This document shows, piece after piece, positions 16,548 to 25,773 of a stretch of DNA of 64,000 bases. The DNA is from Lachnospiraceae bacterium (GTDB lineage Bacteria; Bacillota; Clostridia; Lachnospirales; Lachnospiraceae), in contig JAFXFO010000002.1 of the NCBI GenBank assembly GCA_017520425.1, positions 1 to 64,000 of the forward strand, written 5' to 3'. The notes beneath the pieces are model-generated. The model saw nothing but the letters and a program-made list of their open reading frames with translations. It was not told the origin of the DNA and did not search any database. Every line of letters starts with the position of its first letter. Position 1 is the first letter of the stretch. A program made the position numbers and the translations under genes.

Positions 16548-17492
16548 ATGTTCAATGATATTTTTGTAGGAGTCATGATGGTAGTTGCTCTGGTAGTGGG
16601 CTTTGCCATGCTGGTGAAGGGTGCCGACTGGTTTGTAGAGGGTGCAGCAGGCATTGCATCTAAGTTCGGTATTCCTCAGCTGGTGGTCGGTCTGACCATC
16701 GTGGCTATGGGTACCAGTGCTCCGGAAGCGGCAGTTAGTATTACGGCAGCGTTGAAGGGTACAGCTGATATTGCAGTGGGCAATGTGGTCGGCAGCAACA
16801 TTTTGAATGTATTGGTGATCTTGGGCTTAACCGGTCTGATTACCTCCGTGGCAGTACAGAAGTCTACTTTGTTTATTGAGATTCCTTATATGCTGGTAGT
16901 AACCGGAGTGTTATTGGGGATGGGTATGCTGGGCAACAGTATCAATCTGACAGAAGGCATTATTCTTTGGGCCATGTTTATCCTGTATCTGGCGTATCTG
17001 TTTGTATTGGCTAAAAAGGGCAAAGCCGAGGAAGAAGAAAAAGAAGAGCGTCCCTTGTGGAAGCTGCTTTTGTTTGCATTGATTGGTGGTGTAGTGGTTG
17101 TTTGGGGTAGTAATATTGCCGTTGACAGTGCGACTGCCATTGCACAGATTATCGGTTTGTCTGAGAAGTTTATCGGTCTCACCATCGTGGCACTGGGAAC
17201 CTCCCTGCCGGAGCTGGTGACCTCCGTGACTGCTGCCAGAAAGGGCAATGCAGATATCGCCATCGGTAATATCGTGGGAAGTAACATCTTCAACATCCTG
17301 TTTGTACTGGGTACCAGTGCGTTGATTATCCCCATTACCTTCGAGGCAAGCTTTGCCATCGATACCATTATCGCTATCGCAGCAGGCGTACTGCTTTGGA
17401 TTGCCACCATCGGCAAGAAGAAGCTGACCAGACCCTGGGGCATCATCATGCTCCTCTGTTATGCGGCGTATTTCGTGTATTTACTGGTGTAG
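16548..17492 (+). CDS. yrbG: CaCA-family Na+/Ca2+ exchanger
   Basis: 314 residues, about 10 TM helices in two homologous halves. Each half carries the alpha repeat: GTSAPEAAVSITAALKG with GNVVGSNILN in the first, and GTSLPELVTSVTAARKG with GNIVGSNIFN in the second. The acidic residues in GTSxPE bind the cation. It probably expels Ca2+ in exchange for Na+ or H+ across the cell membrane. ATG 16548 is preceded by GGGAAGGAGTCTGCAT. Structured element copy 2 begins right after its stop codon. Confidence 0.9.
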   Translation: MFNDIFVGVMMVVALVVGFAMLVKGADWFVEGAAGIASKFGIPQLVVGLTIVAMGTSAPEAAVSITAALKGTADIAVGNVVGSNILNVLVILGLTGLITSVAVQKSTLFIEIPYMLVVTGVLLGMGMLGNSINLTEGIILWAMFILYLAYLFVLAKKGKAEEEEKEERPLWKLLLFALIGGVVVVWGSNIAVDSATAIAQIIGLSEKFIGLTIVALGTSLPELVTSVTAARKGNADIAIGNIVGSNIFNILFVLGTSALIIPITFEASFAIDTIIAIAAGVLLWIATIGKKKLTRPWGIIMLLCYAAYFVYLLV

Positions 17493-17504
17493 GGGCGAAA
17501 TATA

Positions 17505-17708
17505 AATTTCTTATTTGTGCCTTGGGTAATAAGGTAAGGGAAAGCAGGCATATAATTTCCTGCAAGCAGGTCTTGCAAAACGTCGGCCCTTAGCGAGGTT
17601 TTTTCGAGCTTAGTGCCGCTACGTTTTGCACGAAGCGAGAGCGCCCTGCGGGAGGATGTTATATGCCTGCTTTCCACTTGTGAACATTGGGGGCACAAAT
17701 AAGAAATT
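17505..17708 (+). ncRNA. Structured element copy 2 (longest palindrome)
   Basis: Two perfect 17-bp outer helices stack around the conserved core. One pairs 17505-17521 with 17692-17708 (AATTTCTTATTTGTGCC and its complement). The other pairs 17539-17555 with 17659-17675 (GGAAAGCAGGCATATAA and its complement). Inside are GCAGG/CCTGC, AAAACGT/ACGTTTT and a GGC/GCC step swapped relative to copy 1. The small internal hairpin of copies 1 and 3 is reduced to a TTTTTT stretch. It starts 13 bases after the exchanger stop. Confidence 0.82.
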
Positions 17709-17746
17709 CTAGCAATATTTGATAAGCCAAAGAAAAAAAGTTCCGA

Positions 17747-17775
17747 TATAATTAGGATACATGAAAGCGATTACA
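17747..17775 (+). promoter_or_regulatory. -10 element and CcpA cre site of the xylanase gene
   Basis: TATAAT (17747-17752) is followed 9 bases later by TGAAAGCGATTACA (17762-17775), a full match to the cre consensus TGWAANCGNTNWCA. CcpA bound just downstream of the -10 would block transcription when preferred sugars are present. The -35 is weak: TTGATA at 17719 is 22 bp away. Confidence 0.8.
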
Positions 17776-17858
17776 TTCATGTACCCTTTGTTTTGCATAA
17801 AAGTGTATTCCGATTCGAGCATCGGTATACACCTGTAAGAATACCAGGAGGTAGTAAA

Positions 17859-20024
17859 ATGATGAAGAATTTAATGAAGAGAGGTGCAGCCCTTTGTATG
17901 GCAGCTTTGCTGGCACTGGGGACTTTCAGCGGCATGTCTTTGAAGACGCAGGCGGAAAGCAAGAACCTGATTGCCAATCCGGACTTTGCGGAGGCAGATG
18001 TTTCAAGCTGGTTGGCCGGAGCGGTAGAAGCTACCATTAGCTGCGAAACTGCCGAGGAGCCTATCTACGGAGATGTGGTTACTTATGGTAAGATTTCCGG
18101 CAGAACAGCTTCTTATGACTGCTTTGCCCAGGATGTGACTGCTGTGGTGAAGGACGGCAAGAAATATGAGTTTTCCTTCTATGCGATGTTGAGCGAGGAC
18201 TATGCGGGAGCGCCTGCAGACCAGAGAGTGCTGGATTTTGCACCCTTTGTGACGGTGGACGGACAGACTGCGTATCTGGGTTCCTATTCTGCAGAGATTC
18301 AGGGAAACAGTAGCCAGACCTTAGAGCCCGGCAAGTGGACCAAGTATGAAGGAACCTTCCAGCTGAATAACGGAAAGAGACCGGAGCAGGTAGTGATTCG
18401 TCTTTTGGAGCAGGGTACCAATTATGGTCAGGGCGACTGTGTGAAGGGTGAGTACTATGTGACCGGAGTGACCTTAAAGGAAGTGGAGAAGAAGCCGGTA
18501 GAGGTGGAGGATGTACCTTCCCTTCGTGATGTGATTACCGCGGAAATGGGTGAGGACTTTATCGTAGGTACCGCTATTGATACCGGAGATATTAACGATG
18601 ATTTCTGCATGGCATTGGTGACCAAGCATTTTAATGCAGTGACTTTGGGCAATGCTTTAAAGCCGGATGCGTTGTTCGGATACAGTAACAATAAAGTACC
18701 GGGTACCGAGGAAGTAGTATTTAACGGGGAGAAGATGGTGGTTCCCAAGCTGAATTATTCCCGTGCGGAGAGACTTCTGAATGTGATACTGGAGTGGAAT
18801 GAGGAGAATCCCGACAAGCAGATAAAGGTTCGCGGTCATGTGCTGGTATGGCATGCACAGACCCCCGAGTGGTTTTTCCATGAGGATTATGATGCGTCAA
18901 AGGATTATGTAGGCACTGAGGAAATGAACAAGCGTCTGGAGTGGTATATTGCTACGGTGCTTCAGCATTTTACCGGTGAGGACAGCCCTTATTACGGTAT
19001 GTTCTACGGATGGGATGTAGTAAATGAAGCAGTCAGTGATCAGGGTAAGAAGTATCGTACAGATGCAGAAAACGCAAGTGAACCCTTAAGCCAGTCCACT
19101 CACGGCAGCAACTCCAGCTGGTGGCATGTGTACCAGAGCAACGAGTACATCATCAATGCCTTCCGTTATGCCAATAAGTATGCACCGGCGGATGTGGAGC
19201 TCTACTACAATGATTACAATGAATTTAATATGTTGAAGAAGAACGGTATTGTCATGCTGATCAATGATGTAAAGGCAGCAGAGGGCACCCGTTTGGATGC
19301 TTTCGGTATGCAGGGGCATTACGGACTGAACTCTCCGGATGCCAGCGTACTGGGCGGATATTTCATGGAGTATGCCAATGCGGCAGGTAAGGTACAGATT
19401 ACGGAGTGGGATGTGTCAGCATCTACTGCTTACGATGGTACCGATAAGACCAAATTGGAGGAATATCGTAAGCAGGCCCTTTACTACAAGAGAATGTATG
19501 ATGCAGTAAAATTAGCCATAGAAAAGGGCAACAATGTGACCGGTCTTACCTGGTGGGGCGTGGTAGATAAGTACTCCTGGCTGCAGACCTCTTCCAATGT
19601 GGGCGGCGGCTCCAATGGTAAGAGAAAGCAATGCCCCTTATTGTTTGATAATGATTACAAGGCGAAGCCTTCTTACTGGGCATTTGTGGATGCTTCCCAA
19701 ATCGTGCCTCTGACAACACCGGAAGAACCGGAACCTACTGCCACACCGGAGCCCACGGCCACACCGGCACCGGAGAAGGAGCCGGAAGCAACGGTAGCAC
19801 CTGAGGCAACGCCCACTCCCGAGGTACAGGAGACGGATGCGGAGCCCATACTTGCTTCCAAGAGTGCAATGATCGGTATGGCAGTTACGGCAGGAGTAGC
19901 GGTACTGGCATTGGTAGGCGGAATCCTATTCACTAAAAAGAAAAAGGGTCAGAAAGCGGAAGAAGTAAAAGCAGAAGAACCGAAAGAAGAAACTGCTGCA
20001 GAAGAGCAGAAAACAGAAGAATAA
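17859..20024 (+). CDS. Surface-anchored endo-1,4-beta-xylanase (GH10 with N-terminal CBM)
   Basis: 721 residues. A signal peptide with Lys/Arg n-region is cut near TQAES. A beta-sandwich module of the CBM_4_9 (CBM22-like) type follows (about 35-205), then a GH10 catalytic domain (about 220-610). The acid/base Glu is in WDVVNEAV (residue 390) and the nucleophile Glu in QITEWDVS (residue 516); substrate-binding RGHVLVWHAQTP is also present. A Pro/Thr/Glu linker leads to a C-terminal TM helix (about 665-685) and a KKKKGQK plus Glu/Lys tail, so the enzyme is held at the cell surface. It cleaves xylan backbones outside the cell. ATG 17859 or 17862 follows CAGGAGGTAGTAAA. Catabolite repression is likely through the cre box. 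Confidence 0.95.
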   Translation: MMKNLMKRGAALCMAALLALGTFSGMSLKTQAESKNLIANPDFAEADVSSWLAGAVEATISCETAEEPIYGDVVTYGKISGRTASYDCFAQDVTAVVKDGKKYEFSFYAMLSEDYAGAPADQRVLDFAPFVTVDGQTAYLGSYSAEIQGNSSQTLEPGKWTKYEGTFQLNNGKRPEQVVIRLLEQGTNYGQGDCVKGEYYVTGVTLKEVEKKPVEVEDVPSLRDVITAEMGEDFIVGTAIDTGDINDDFCMALVTKHFNAVTLGNALKPDALFGYSNNKVPGTEEVVFNGEKMVVPKLNYSRAERLLNVILEWNEENPDKQIKVRGHVLVWHAQTPEWFFHEDYDASKDYVGTEEMNKRLEWYIATVLQHFTGEDSPYYGMFYGWDVVNEAVSDQGKKYRTDAENASEPLSQSTHGSNSSWWHVYQSNEYIINAFRYANKYAPADVELYYNDYNEFNMLKKNGIVMLINDVKAAEGTRLDAFGMQGHYGLNSPDASVLGGYFMEYANAAGKVQITEWDVSASTAYDGTDKTKLEEYRKQALYYKRMYDAVKLAIEKGNNVTGLTWWGVVDKYSWLQTSSNVGGGSNGKRKQCPLLFDNDYKAKPSYWAFVDASQIVPLTTPEEPEPTATPEPTATPAPEKEPEATVAPEATPTPEVQETDAEPILASKSAMIGMAVTAGVAVLALVGGILFTKKKKGQKAEEVKAEEPKEETAAEEQKTEE

Positions 20025-20038
20025 GCGATAAATAATCA

Positions 20039-20078
20039 GAGGCGTGTCCCGGGGAGGGAGGCGCCTCGATTCTTTTGT
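20039..20078 (+). terminator. Terminator of the xylanase gene
   Basis: GAGGCG (20039-20044) pairs with CGCCTC after a G-rich loop, followed by GATTCTTTTG. Confidence 0.65.
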
Positions 20079-20239
20079 GAAAATCTCTAAACCAAGTGCA
20101 GCAAAAGGATTTCTTTACCGTAAATTAGCCGAAAAGATACTTTATCACTTGACTTTTGTAAAGAAGAGGAGTAAGTTAAGGGGCAGGTTGTTTTTAGAAA
20201 ATTTTAATAAATTGAAACATTGGAAAAGAGGAAATTAAG

Positions 20240-21589
20240 ATGGCAACAATAGCAGCAGTAACGATTTTCGTGTTGATGTTTGTGTTAATCGTAATGGACA
20301 AAATCAAGAGACATTATGTGACTTTAGGTTGTGGCTTGCTTACTTTGGTAGTGGTGTTTGGCTTCTGTATGCACAGTATACCTGCCATTATGGAGACCTT
20401 GAGCTTACATAGTTTTATAGAACCAAGCTTTTGGTATGCAGCAGGTGAGCATGAAGAAGCAGCAGCCGGTATTAACTGGGCAACCATCGTATTTATTGCA
20501 GGTATGATGGTAATGGTAGAAGGTATGGGAAAGGCCGGTTTCTTCCGTTGGCTGTGCTTAAGCATCGCAAAGGCAGTTAAGTATCGTGCTGTGCCGATTT
20601 TGATTACCTTTATGATTATGTCAGCATTGCTAGCCATGTTTATTGACAGTATTACGGTTATTTTGTTCCTGGCAGCAGTAACCGTGGAGCTGGCACAGCT
20701 GCTTAAATTTAACCCGGTACCCATGATACTGGCGGAAATCTTCTGTGCGAATCTGGGTGGTTCCGCAACCATGTGTGGTGACCCGCCGAACATTATCATC
20801 GGTACATCTCTCCATTACAGCTTTGCGGATTTTGTGACCAATACCGGTTTAATTGCACTGATTTCCATGGTATTTATTGTATTTTATTTCTATTTCTGCT
20901 TCCGAAAGGAGCTGTCAAAGAATAATAACACAGGAGCGGCAGGCAGCTATCCTCAGCCCTCTGAGGCCATTGAGAACAAAAGGGCATTTGCTGTCAGCTG
21001 TGTGATTTTCGGGGCAGCAGTTATTTTGCTGGTAACACATGCGCAGACCGGACTTACGGTTGCTACCATCGGTTTATTTATTGCGGTTGTTACATTGCTT
21101 ACTTCCGGAAAAGATGCTATAATCATACTAAAGAAGCTGGATTATGAAACCCTGTTTTTCTTCATTGGTTTGTTCGTGGTAGTAGGCGGTTTGGAGCAGA
21201 CCGGCGCCTTAACTGCTGTGGCAGAGTTTATCGGCAAGATTAGTGAAGGCAACGCCATGCTGATGATTGCCATTGTGCTTTGGGTTTCCGCTATTGCCAG
21301 TGCTTTTGTAGATAATATTCCTTTTGCAGCGACTATGATTCCCGTTATCAAGACCTTATCTGCTACCCAGGGTGTGGATTTGGATACCTTGGCATGGACC
21401 CTTTCCATGGGTACGGATATCGGTGGCAGTGCTACACCCATCGGTGCTTCAGCCAATGTAGTAGGTATTTCCATGGCAGCCAAGGAAGGACATATTATCG
21501 GCTGGGGTAAGTACTGTAAGTATGCGGTACCTGCCACCATTATCGTCATGGTGATTTCTATGGTATGTATCTATGCAAGATACTTATAA
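20240..21589 (+). CDS. ArsB/NhaD-type (ion transporter superfamily) permease
   Basis: 449 residues with about 11-12 TM helices in two inverted halves. The hallmark loops are NLGGSATMCGDPPNIIIG (about 170-187) and DIGGSATPIGASANVVG (about 393-409), typical of the ArsB/NhaD/citrate-type ion transporter superfamily. The substrate may be Na+/H+, arsenite or an organic anion; no arsenic genes are nearby, so Na+/H+ or an anion is more likely. The ATG is preceded by AAGAGGAAATTAAG. The next gene starts 16 bases after the stop. Confidence 0.82.
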   Translation: MATIAAVTIFVLMFVLIVMDKIKRHYVTLGCGLLTLVVVFGFCMHSIPAIMETLSLHSFIEPSFWYAAGEHEEAAAGINWATIVFIAGMMVMVEGMGKAGFFRWLCLSIAKAVKYRAVPILITFMIMSALLAMFIDSITVILFLAAVTVELAQLLKFNPVPMILAEIFCANLGGSATMCGDPPNIIIGTSLHYSFADFVTNTGLIALISMVFIVFYFYFCFRKELSKNNNTGAAGSYPQPSEAIENKRAFAVSCVIFGAAVILLVTHAQTGLTVATIGLFIAVVTLLTSGKDAIIILKKLDYETLFFFIGLFVVVGGLEQTGALTAVAEFIGKISEGNAMLMIAIVLWVSAIASAFVDNIPFAATMIPVIKTLSATQGVDLDTLAWTLSMGTDIGGSATPIGASANVVGISMAAKEGHIIGWGKYCKYAVPATIIVMVISMVCIYARYL

Positions 21590-21605
21590 TGCAAGGAGGG
21601 CGTTT

Positions 21606-22208
21606 ATGGAAAAGCAGTTAATCATTTCAATCGGACGTGAATTTGGCAGCGGCGGACATGTGATTGCGGAAGCTTTGGCGAAAAGGTTTAATATTCCCTT
21701 GTATGATCATAATCTTTTGGATCACATTGCGGAAGAGAAGAATTTGAACGCAGAAGAGCTTAAGAAATTTGACGAGAAGCCCAGAAATGTACTTCTGTCC
21801 AGAACCTTTAAGGGACATTCTTCTTCACCCAGCGACCATATTGCCATGATGCAGTTTGATTATCTTAAGAAAAAAGCAGAGAAGGGTGAGTCCTTTGTAG
21901 TCGTAGGTCGTTGTGCAGAGATGGTGCTGAAGGAATATGAGGCTATGATATCCTTATTTGTGTTGGGCGACAAGGAGTGCAAGACTAAGCGTGTTATGGA
22001 GGTATATGATATTTCCAAGGAAGAAGCACGTAAGAAGATGGAGCGCCACGATGTATACAGAAAGCAGTATCACAACTCTTACTGTGACAGCAAATGGGGC
22101 GATTCCAGAAGCTATGATTTGTGCATAAACAGCAGCCGCTTGGGTATCGACGGTACCGTGGCTATGCTGGCGGATTACATCCGTGCCCGCAGAGGAGAAA
22201 ATAAATAA
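21606..22208 (+). CDS. Cytidylate kinase-like family protein
   Basis: 200 residues. The N-terminus IISIGREFGSGGHVIAEAL is the P-loop of the cytidylate-kinase-like family (GREFGSGG instead of the usual GKS), followed by IPLYDHNLLD and the VVVGRCAEMVL strand. This family phosphorylates an unknown small molecule and is common in gut Clostridia, where it often sits beside membrane transporters. ATG 21606 has GGAGGGCGTTT upstream. Probably co-transcribed with the transporter before it. Confidence 0.8.
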   Translation: MEKQLIISIGREFGSGGHVIAEALAKRFNIPLYDHNLLDHIAEEKNLNAEELKKFDEKPRNVLLSRTFKGHSSSPSDHIAMMQFDYLKKKAEKGESFVVVGRCAEMVLKEYEAMISLFVLGDKECKTKRVMEVYDISKEEARKKMERHDVYRKQYHNSYCDSKWGDSRSYDLCINSSRLGIDGTVAMLADYIRARRGENK

Positions 22209-22221
22209 GATTTGTATGCTG

Positions 22222-22266
22222 AGGCAGACACTTGAGCTTGAGGAGCTAAGGTGGCTGCCTTTTTTG
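22222..22266 (+). terminator. Rho-independent terminator
   Basis: AGGCAG pairs with CTGCCT through an inner CAC/GGTG and AGCT hairpin, followed by TTTTTT. It isolates the six-paralog operon from the genes before it. Confidence 0.75.
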
Positions 22267-22295
22267 AATGGGTAGACTCTTAAGACTGTATTTTA

Positions 22296-22324
22296 TTGTC
22301 AAAAATAGTGTCTTTTGATATACT
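22296..22324 (+). promoter_or_regulatory. Promoter of the six-paralog/HerA operon
   Basis: TTGTCA (22296-22301) and TATACT (22319-22324) with a 17-bp spacer, 32 bases before the first start codon. Confidence 0.8.
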
Positions 22325-22356
22325 AAAAGGTGTATGGTCATTAAGAGGGGATAAGA

Positions 22357-23499
22357 ATGTCGGAAAATACGAATTCGAAAGTTATGAATATTGAGACAGT
22401 CAGGGATATTGAGAAAAGAGAATTAAATAGCACAATTAACTCCTATGTAGGAAATAAGCACGAACTACTTGAACGCGTGCCGGAATTAATCGATTGGAAT
22501 ATGTTTCGAAGAAGATGTACTCCGGAGCTGGTGGAAGTATTGCAGATGCAGCACAAGCGTCTGAAGAAGCGGGGCGTGCAGCTTAAGACAGAGGAGAAGA
22601 CTCTGTCAAGAGGATGGGAAAGTGGTAAGGAATGTTATTTACAGACAGAAAGCCGCTATCAGGATGGTCCTTATACCATAGCTGTTTTGAAGAAAAAGGT
22701 AAAGCGTATACGGAAATATTACCGTGAGAAGAAGTTACTCTCCAAGTTTAAGGATAAAGCCTGGTTTACCTATTTTGTAAGGCAGGAGCCAGAGGAGGGG
22801 AAAAAGCTTTCTTCGGAAGACATGGCATTTAAAGCACTGGGGAATTACACCAGGGAGACAGAATATCAACCGGAAGCGTATTTTAAGGAACATATGCTAA
22901 GTTCGACATTAACTATACCTTGTGCAATTATGATTTCCTCTGCAGGTGGACTTAGGTATATGCTGGGCGGGGCGATGTCAAAATGGTTTCCTTTTTTACA
23001 GGGGGATATAGCGGCAATTGCGCCTACCTTGATAGTTGCCGGAATGGAGTGTGCATTGGCAGTTTCGATCCTAAAGCTTTGGCGGAATTGGAAACGGAGA
23101 TGTAAGTCCCACAAGGTACTGCAAAGCATTCGAAAACAGTGGCAGGATTTTTCAGTAGAGCAATTTGTGTCCATGGCCGACAGCAGGTTGAAGCGTATCT
23201 TTTATGCAGACAGCATGGCGGATGTCGGTGATTTTATTAGCTGTGATTTGAGTGAGTTTTTGAAGAAGTATGCAAATGTGGTGGACTGTGAGACCATGGA
23301 TTTTTGGTTTATGGGGATATCTCAGGATGAGAATTACGAGTACATAGATGTGCGCCAAAAGGTACTTTTGACCGGAGATTTGGGGAATCGGATGAAGCGC
23401 AAAAAGCTTACTGTGAAGATTCGATATATGCGTTCCAAGGATAGTATCATGTATACCGATTTCTACCGGGACTGGTACATCGGTGAGGTAGAAGTGTAG
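22357..23499 (+). CDS. Two-TM paralog 1 of six (unknown family)
   Basis: 380 residues. An N-terminal cytosolic part has the family helix QHKRLKKRGVQL (about 64-75) and the block DGPYTIAVLKKK (about 103-114). Two TM helices lie at about 184-200 and 212-236. A C-terminal domain of about 140 residues includes FVSMADSRLKRIFYADS, DVGDFISCDLSEFL, NVVDCETMDFW and a final DFYRDWYIGEVE. The C-terminal pattern vaguely recalls Tim44/NTF2-like domains, but I cannot assign it. Arg/Lys after TM2 suggest that both ends are inside the cell. It is first in an operon of six related genes plus a HerA-type ATPase. Confidence 0.75.
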   Translation: MSENTNSKVMNIETVRDIEKRELNSTINSYVGNKHELLERVPELIDWNMFRRRCTPELVEVLQMQHKRLKKRGVQLKTEEKTLSRGWESGKECYLQTESRYQDGPYTIAVLKKKVKRIRKYYREKKLLSKFKDKAWFTYFVRQEPEEGKKLSSEDMAFKALGNYTRETEYQPEAYFKEHMLSSTLTIPCAIMISSAGGLRYMLGGAMSKWFPFLQGDIAAIAPTLIVAGMECALAVSILKLWRNWKRRCKSHKVLQSIRKQWQDFSVEQFVSMADSRLKRIFYADSMADVGDFISCDLSEFLKKYANVVDCETMDFWFMGISQDENYEYIDVRQKVLLTGDLGNRMKRKKLTVKIRYMRSKDSIMYTDFYRDWYIGEVEV

Positions 23500-23566
23500 T
23501 AAGGATTTGTAAATAGGCAGTGCAATGAGGGGCACTGTTAATAATATAATGAGGGGTTAGGAACAA

Positions 23567-24742
23567 ATGGACGAGAAACAAAAGTATGAGCTTCTGGATA
23601 TCAGCAGCCGCAAAATAGTGGTGGCGTCTGACAAGGAAGCAGATTTAATGAATAAGGTCAGTAAATATCGGAAGCAGACAGCGGATTTCCGGAAGGATTC
23701 CCATGATTCTGCGGTACTGACTGCTGCTACGGAGGAGTTGCGGCAGGGCCTTATCCGGCAACAGAAGCGACTTCGTAAGAGAGAATTGCAGATAGAGATA
23801 CAGGAAGAGGATGTGAAGTTGTTTCCTCGCCTGAATACCTGTGGTCCGGCGCAGTTTTGTGACATTGCTGCAGATGGCGAGTATACCATGGGATGCTTCC
23901 GTAAGAGGATGAGGCGAACTACCAAATATCGCAGAGACCATGATGAAACGGCCACCTTTGTGGACCTGCCCTGGGTGCATTATTATGTTCGGCAGAAGGA
24001 AGGAGAAGTGGGTCAGATTTCTTCGGTAGACATGCTGTATGAGACAGACCTATGTGGTCGAAGGACAGAGTATCTGCCCTTTGATGTGATGAAGAAAAAG
24101 AAAATACCCATTACCATATTGTGTATTTTGATGGTATTACTTTGGCTGGTTTGTGGTGCAGGAGCTATATTGTTTTACGCGTTCTCCATGGCAGGAAAGT
24201 CGACTTTTCTGATGACATTTGGACTTTTCTTAGCCTTTGGCGCAGGCTATGTGGCCATGAAGGTGACAAAGCTGCATGGCAGATGTGAGGGTTCCTATAA
24301 CTATCGGTTGCGTTCCCGCAAAATGATGGAAGCCATTCGACAGGAAAAGCCGGACTTTTGTTTGGACAGATTAGTATCCTTGATTGATGATAAGCTGAAT
24401 CATATTATATACGCAGAGGATAAGGAAGAATTGGTAGCCTTTACCGAGGACGGGCTGGGGAATTTCCGCAGAGACCACGAAAATGTAATTAATGTGGAGC
24501 GTATGAATTTCTGGATTGATAAATGTAGGAAGGAAGACGGCTGTCTGTATCTGCAGATTACGGAGAGGCTGTGGATTACCAGGGATGACAGAAATGCTAT
24601 CACCAGAGAGCGTGAGGACGTGCGCCTTCAGGTGATGAAGCCCGTAGATGGTATCATGGCGGAGGATTTCTATGAGGATTGGTGTATCACAAGTGCAGAA
24701 ATCACGAAAGACCTGGTATACGAATACGAATATGAGGAATAG
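23567..24742 (+). CDS. Two-TM paralog 2 of six (unknown family)
   Basis: 391 residues with the shared plan: RQQKRLRKRELQIEI helix, DGEYTMGCFRKRMRR block, a SSVDM segment before the membrane part, two TM helices (about 182-205 and 210-230), and the C-terminal domain with LDRLVSLIDDKLNHIIYAED, NVINVERMNFW, RPVDG-like KPVDGIMAEDFYEDW. The C-terminus ends in an acidic EYEYEE tail. The TAG stop is followed after 2 bases by the next start. The 67-base gap before it holds a CAGTGC/GCACTG hairpin. Confidence 0.75.
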   Translation: MDEKQKYELLDISSRKIVVASDKEADLMNKVSKYRKQTADFRKDSHDSAVLTAATEELRQGLIRQQKRLRKRELQIEIQEEDVKLFPRLNTCGPAQFCDIAADGEYTMGCFRKRMRRTTKYRRDHDETATFVDLPWVHYYVRQKEGEVGQISSVDMLYETDLCGRRTEYLPFDVMKKKKIPITILCILMVLLWLVCGAGAILFYAFSMAGKSTFLMTFGLFLAFGAGYVAMKVTKLHGRCEGSYNYRLRSRKMMEAIRQEKPDFCLDRLVSLIDDKLNHIIYAEDKEELVAFTEDGLGNFRRDHENVINVERMNFWIDKCRKEDGCLYLQITERLWITRDDRNAITREREDVRLQVMKPVDGIMAEDFYEDWCITSAEITKDLVYEYEYEE

Positions 24743-24744
24743 GG

Positions 24745-25773
24745 ATGAAGCAGATTGTTGAGAGTTATAAAAGAGAAGTACAGGCATATTTAAATGATGA
24801 GAATGAGCCGTCTGTAGAAATCGCCCTGCCGTCTGTGGGAGCGGACTTGCAGGAAGCCATTGCCATGCAGAGGAGACGGTTAAAGTGGTGCGGTCTTAAG
24901 CTGATTATGAGGGAGGATTCTCTGAAAGAAGCTAAGCAAAAGGGCGAATACCTTATGGAATATATTAAGGATACCAGGAAGTATTTTTTTGAAAACAGAG
25001 AGAGCGATAGTATATCCACAACGGTACAAAAGGCCTATTGTGTAAGAGAGGATATGGATGCTAAGAAGAAAGTGATGCTTGTGGAGGTTAAGGATACACC
25101 TTTCAAGCCCTACATAAAAAAGATACAGGAATTTTTGCAATATTATTTTGGGGATACTGAGTATATTAGATGGGCATTAACAGAAACTTGCTTTTTCTTA
25201 TTCGGGATTGCCTTAACATTCGTGGCGATTTTATTGATGGTAGGAATAAATTATGTATTTTATGATAATCGTCCCTGGAAAAGTGTTGGTTCCTTACTAT
25301 GGCCCGTTCCTTTTGTGTGGGTGATTCTAGCCATATTCTATATCGTAAAGAATAAACCGCGAATAAAGAAAAAGTCGCCTCGTACAGCCTTGCTTTCCAT
25401 ACAATCCAGAAAGCCTGATTTTTTGCCCCGGCAGTTTATGGCCATGGCAAGCAGTCGGTTGAAATGCATTTATTATGCAGAGTCAATGGAAGATATCGGT
25501 TCTTTCACCGACGGGGATTTAAGCGGTTTTATCAATAACCATAAAAGTGTAGTAAATTGTGAATTGGCAGGCTTTATTTTTGATGATTTTGTAGTGACCA
25601 AGGACTATATGCATATGTGTGTGAAGATGGATGTATTTTTGGATTGTAATATACAAGGGCATATAGAACAACAGGAGGAAACGGTTATGGTAAGGTTTAC
25701 GAAAGTCAGGGACAGTATTATGTCTGAGGACTTCTACCATGACTGGTATGTGACAGATGTCTGGAATGAATGA
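24745..25773 (+). CDS. Two-TM paralog 3 of six (divergent, shortest)
   Basis: 342 residues. It keeps the MQRRRLKWCGLKLIM helix and the C-terminal domain (RQFMAMASSRLKCIYYAES, IGSFTDGDLSGFI, SVVNCELAGF, then DFYHDWYVTDVW). The middle N-terminal block is shortened and lacks the DGxYxI motif. The two TM helices (about 139-170 and 183-203) are spaced further apart. It is separated by 2 bases from paralog 2 and overlaps paralog 4 by 17 bases, so translation is coupled. Confidence 0.72.
   Translation: MKQIVESYKREVQAYLNDENEPSVEIALPSVGADLQEAIAMQRRRLKWCGLKLIMREDSLKEAKQKGEYLMEYIKDTRKYFFENRESDSISTTVQKAYCVREDMDAKKKVMLVEVKDTPFKPYIKKIQEFLQYYFGDTEYIRWALTETCFFLFGIALTFVAILLMVGINYVFYDNRPWKSVGSLLWPVPFVWVILAIFYIVKNKPRIKKKSPRTALLSIQSRKPDFLPRQFMAMASSRLKCIYYAESMEDIGSFTDGDLSGFINNHKSVVNCELAGFIFDDFVVTKDYMHMCVKMDVFLDCNIQGHIEQQEETVMVRFTKVRDSIMSEDFYHDWYVTDVWNE

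Noticed and set aside
20240-21589. Arsenite efflux pump ArsB
   Set aside because: The superfamily match is clear, but no arsC, arsR or arsA is nearby and the sequence fits the broader NhaD/citrate-type group as well.
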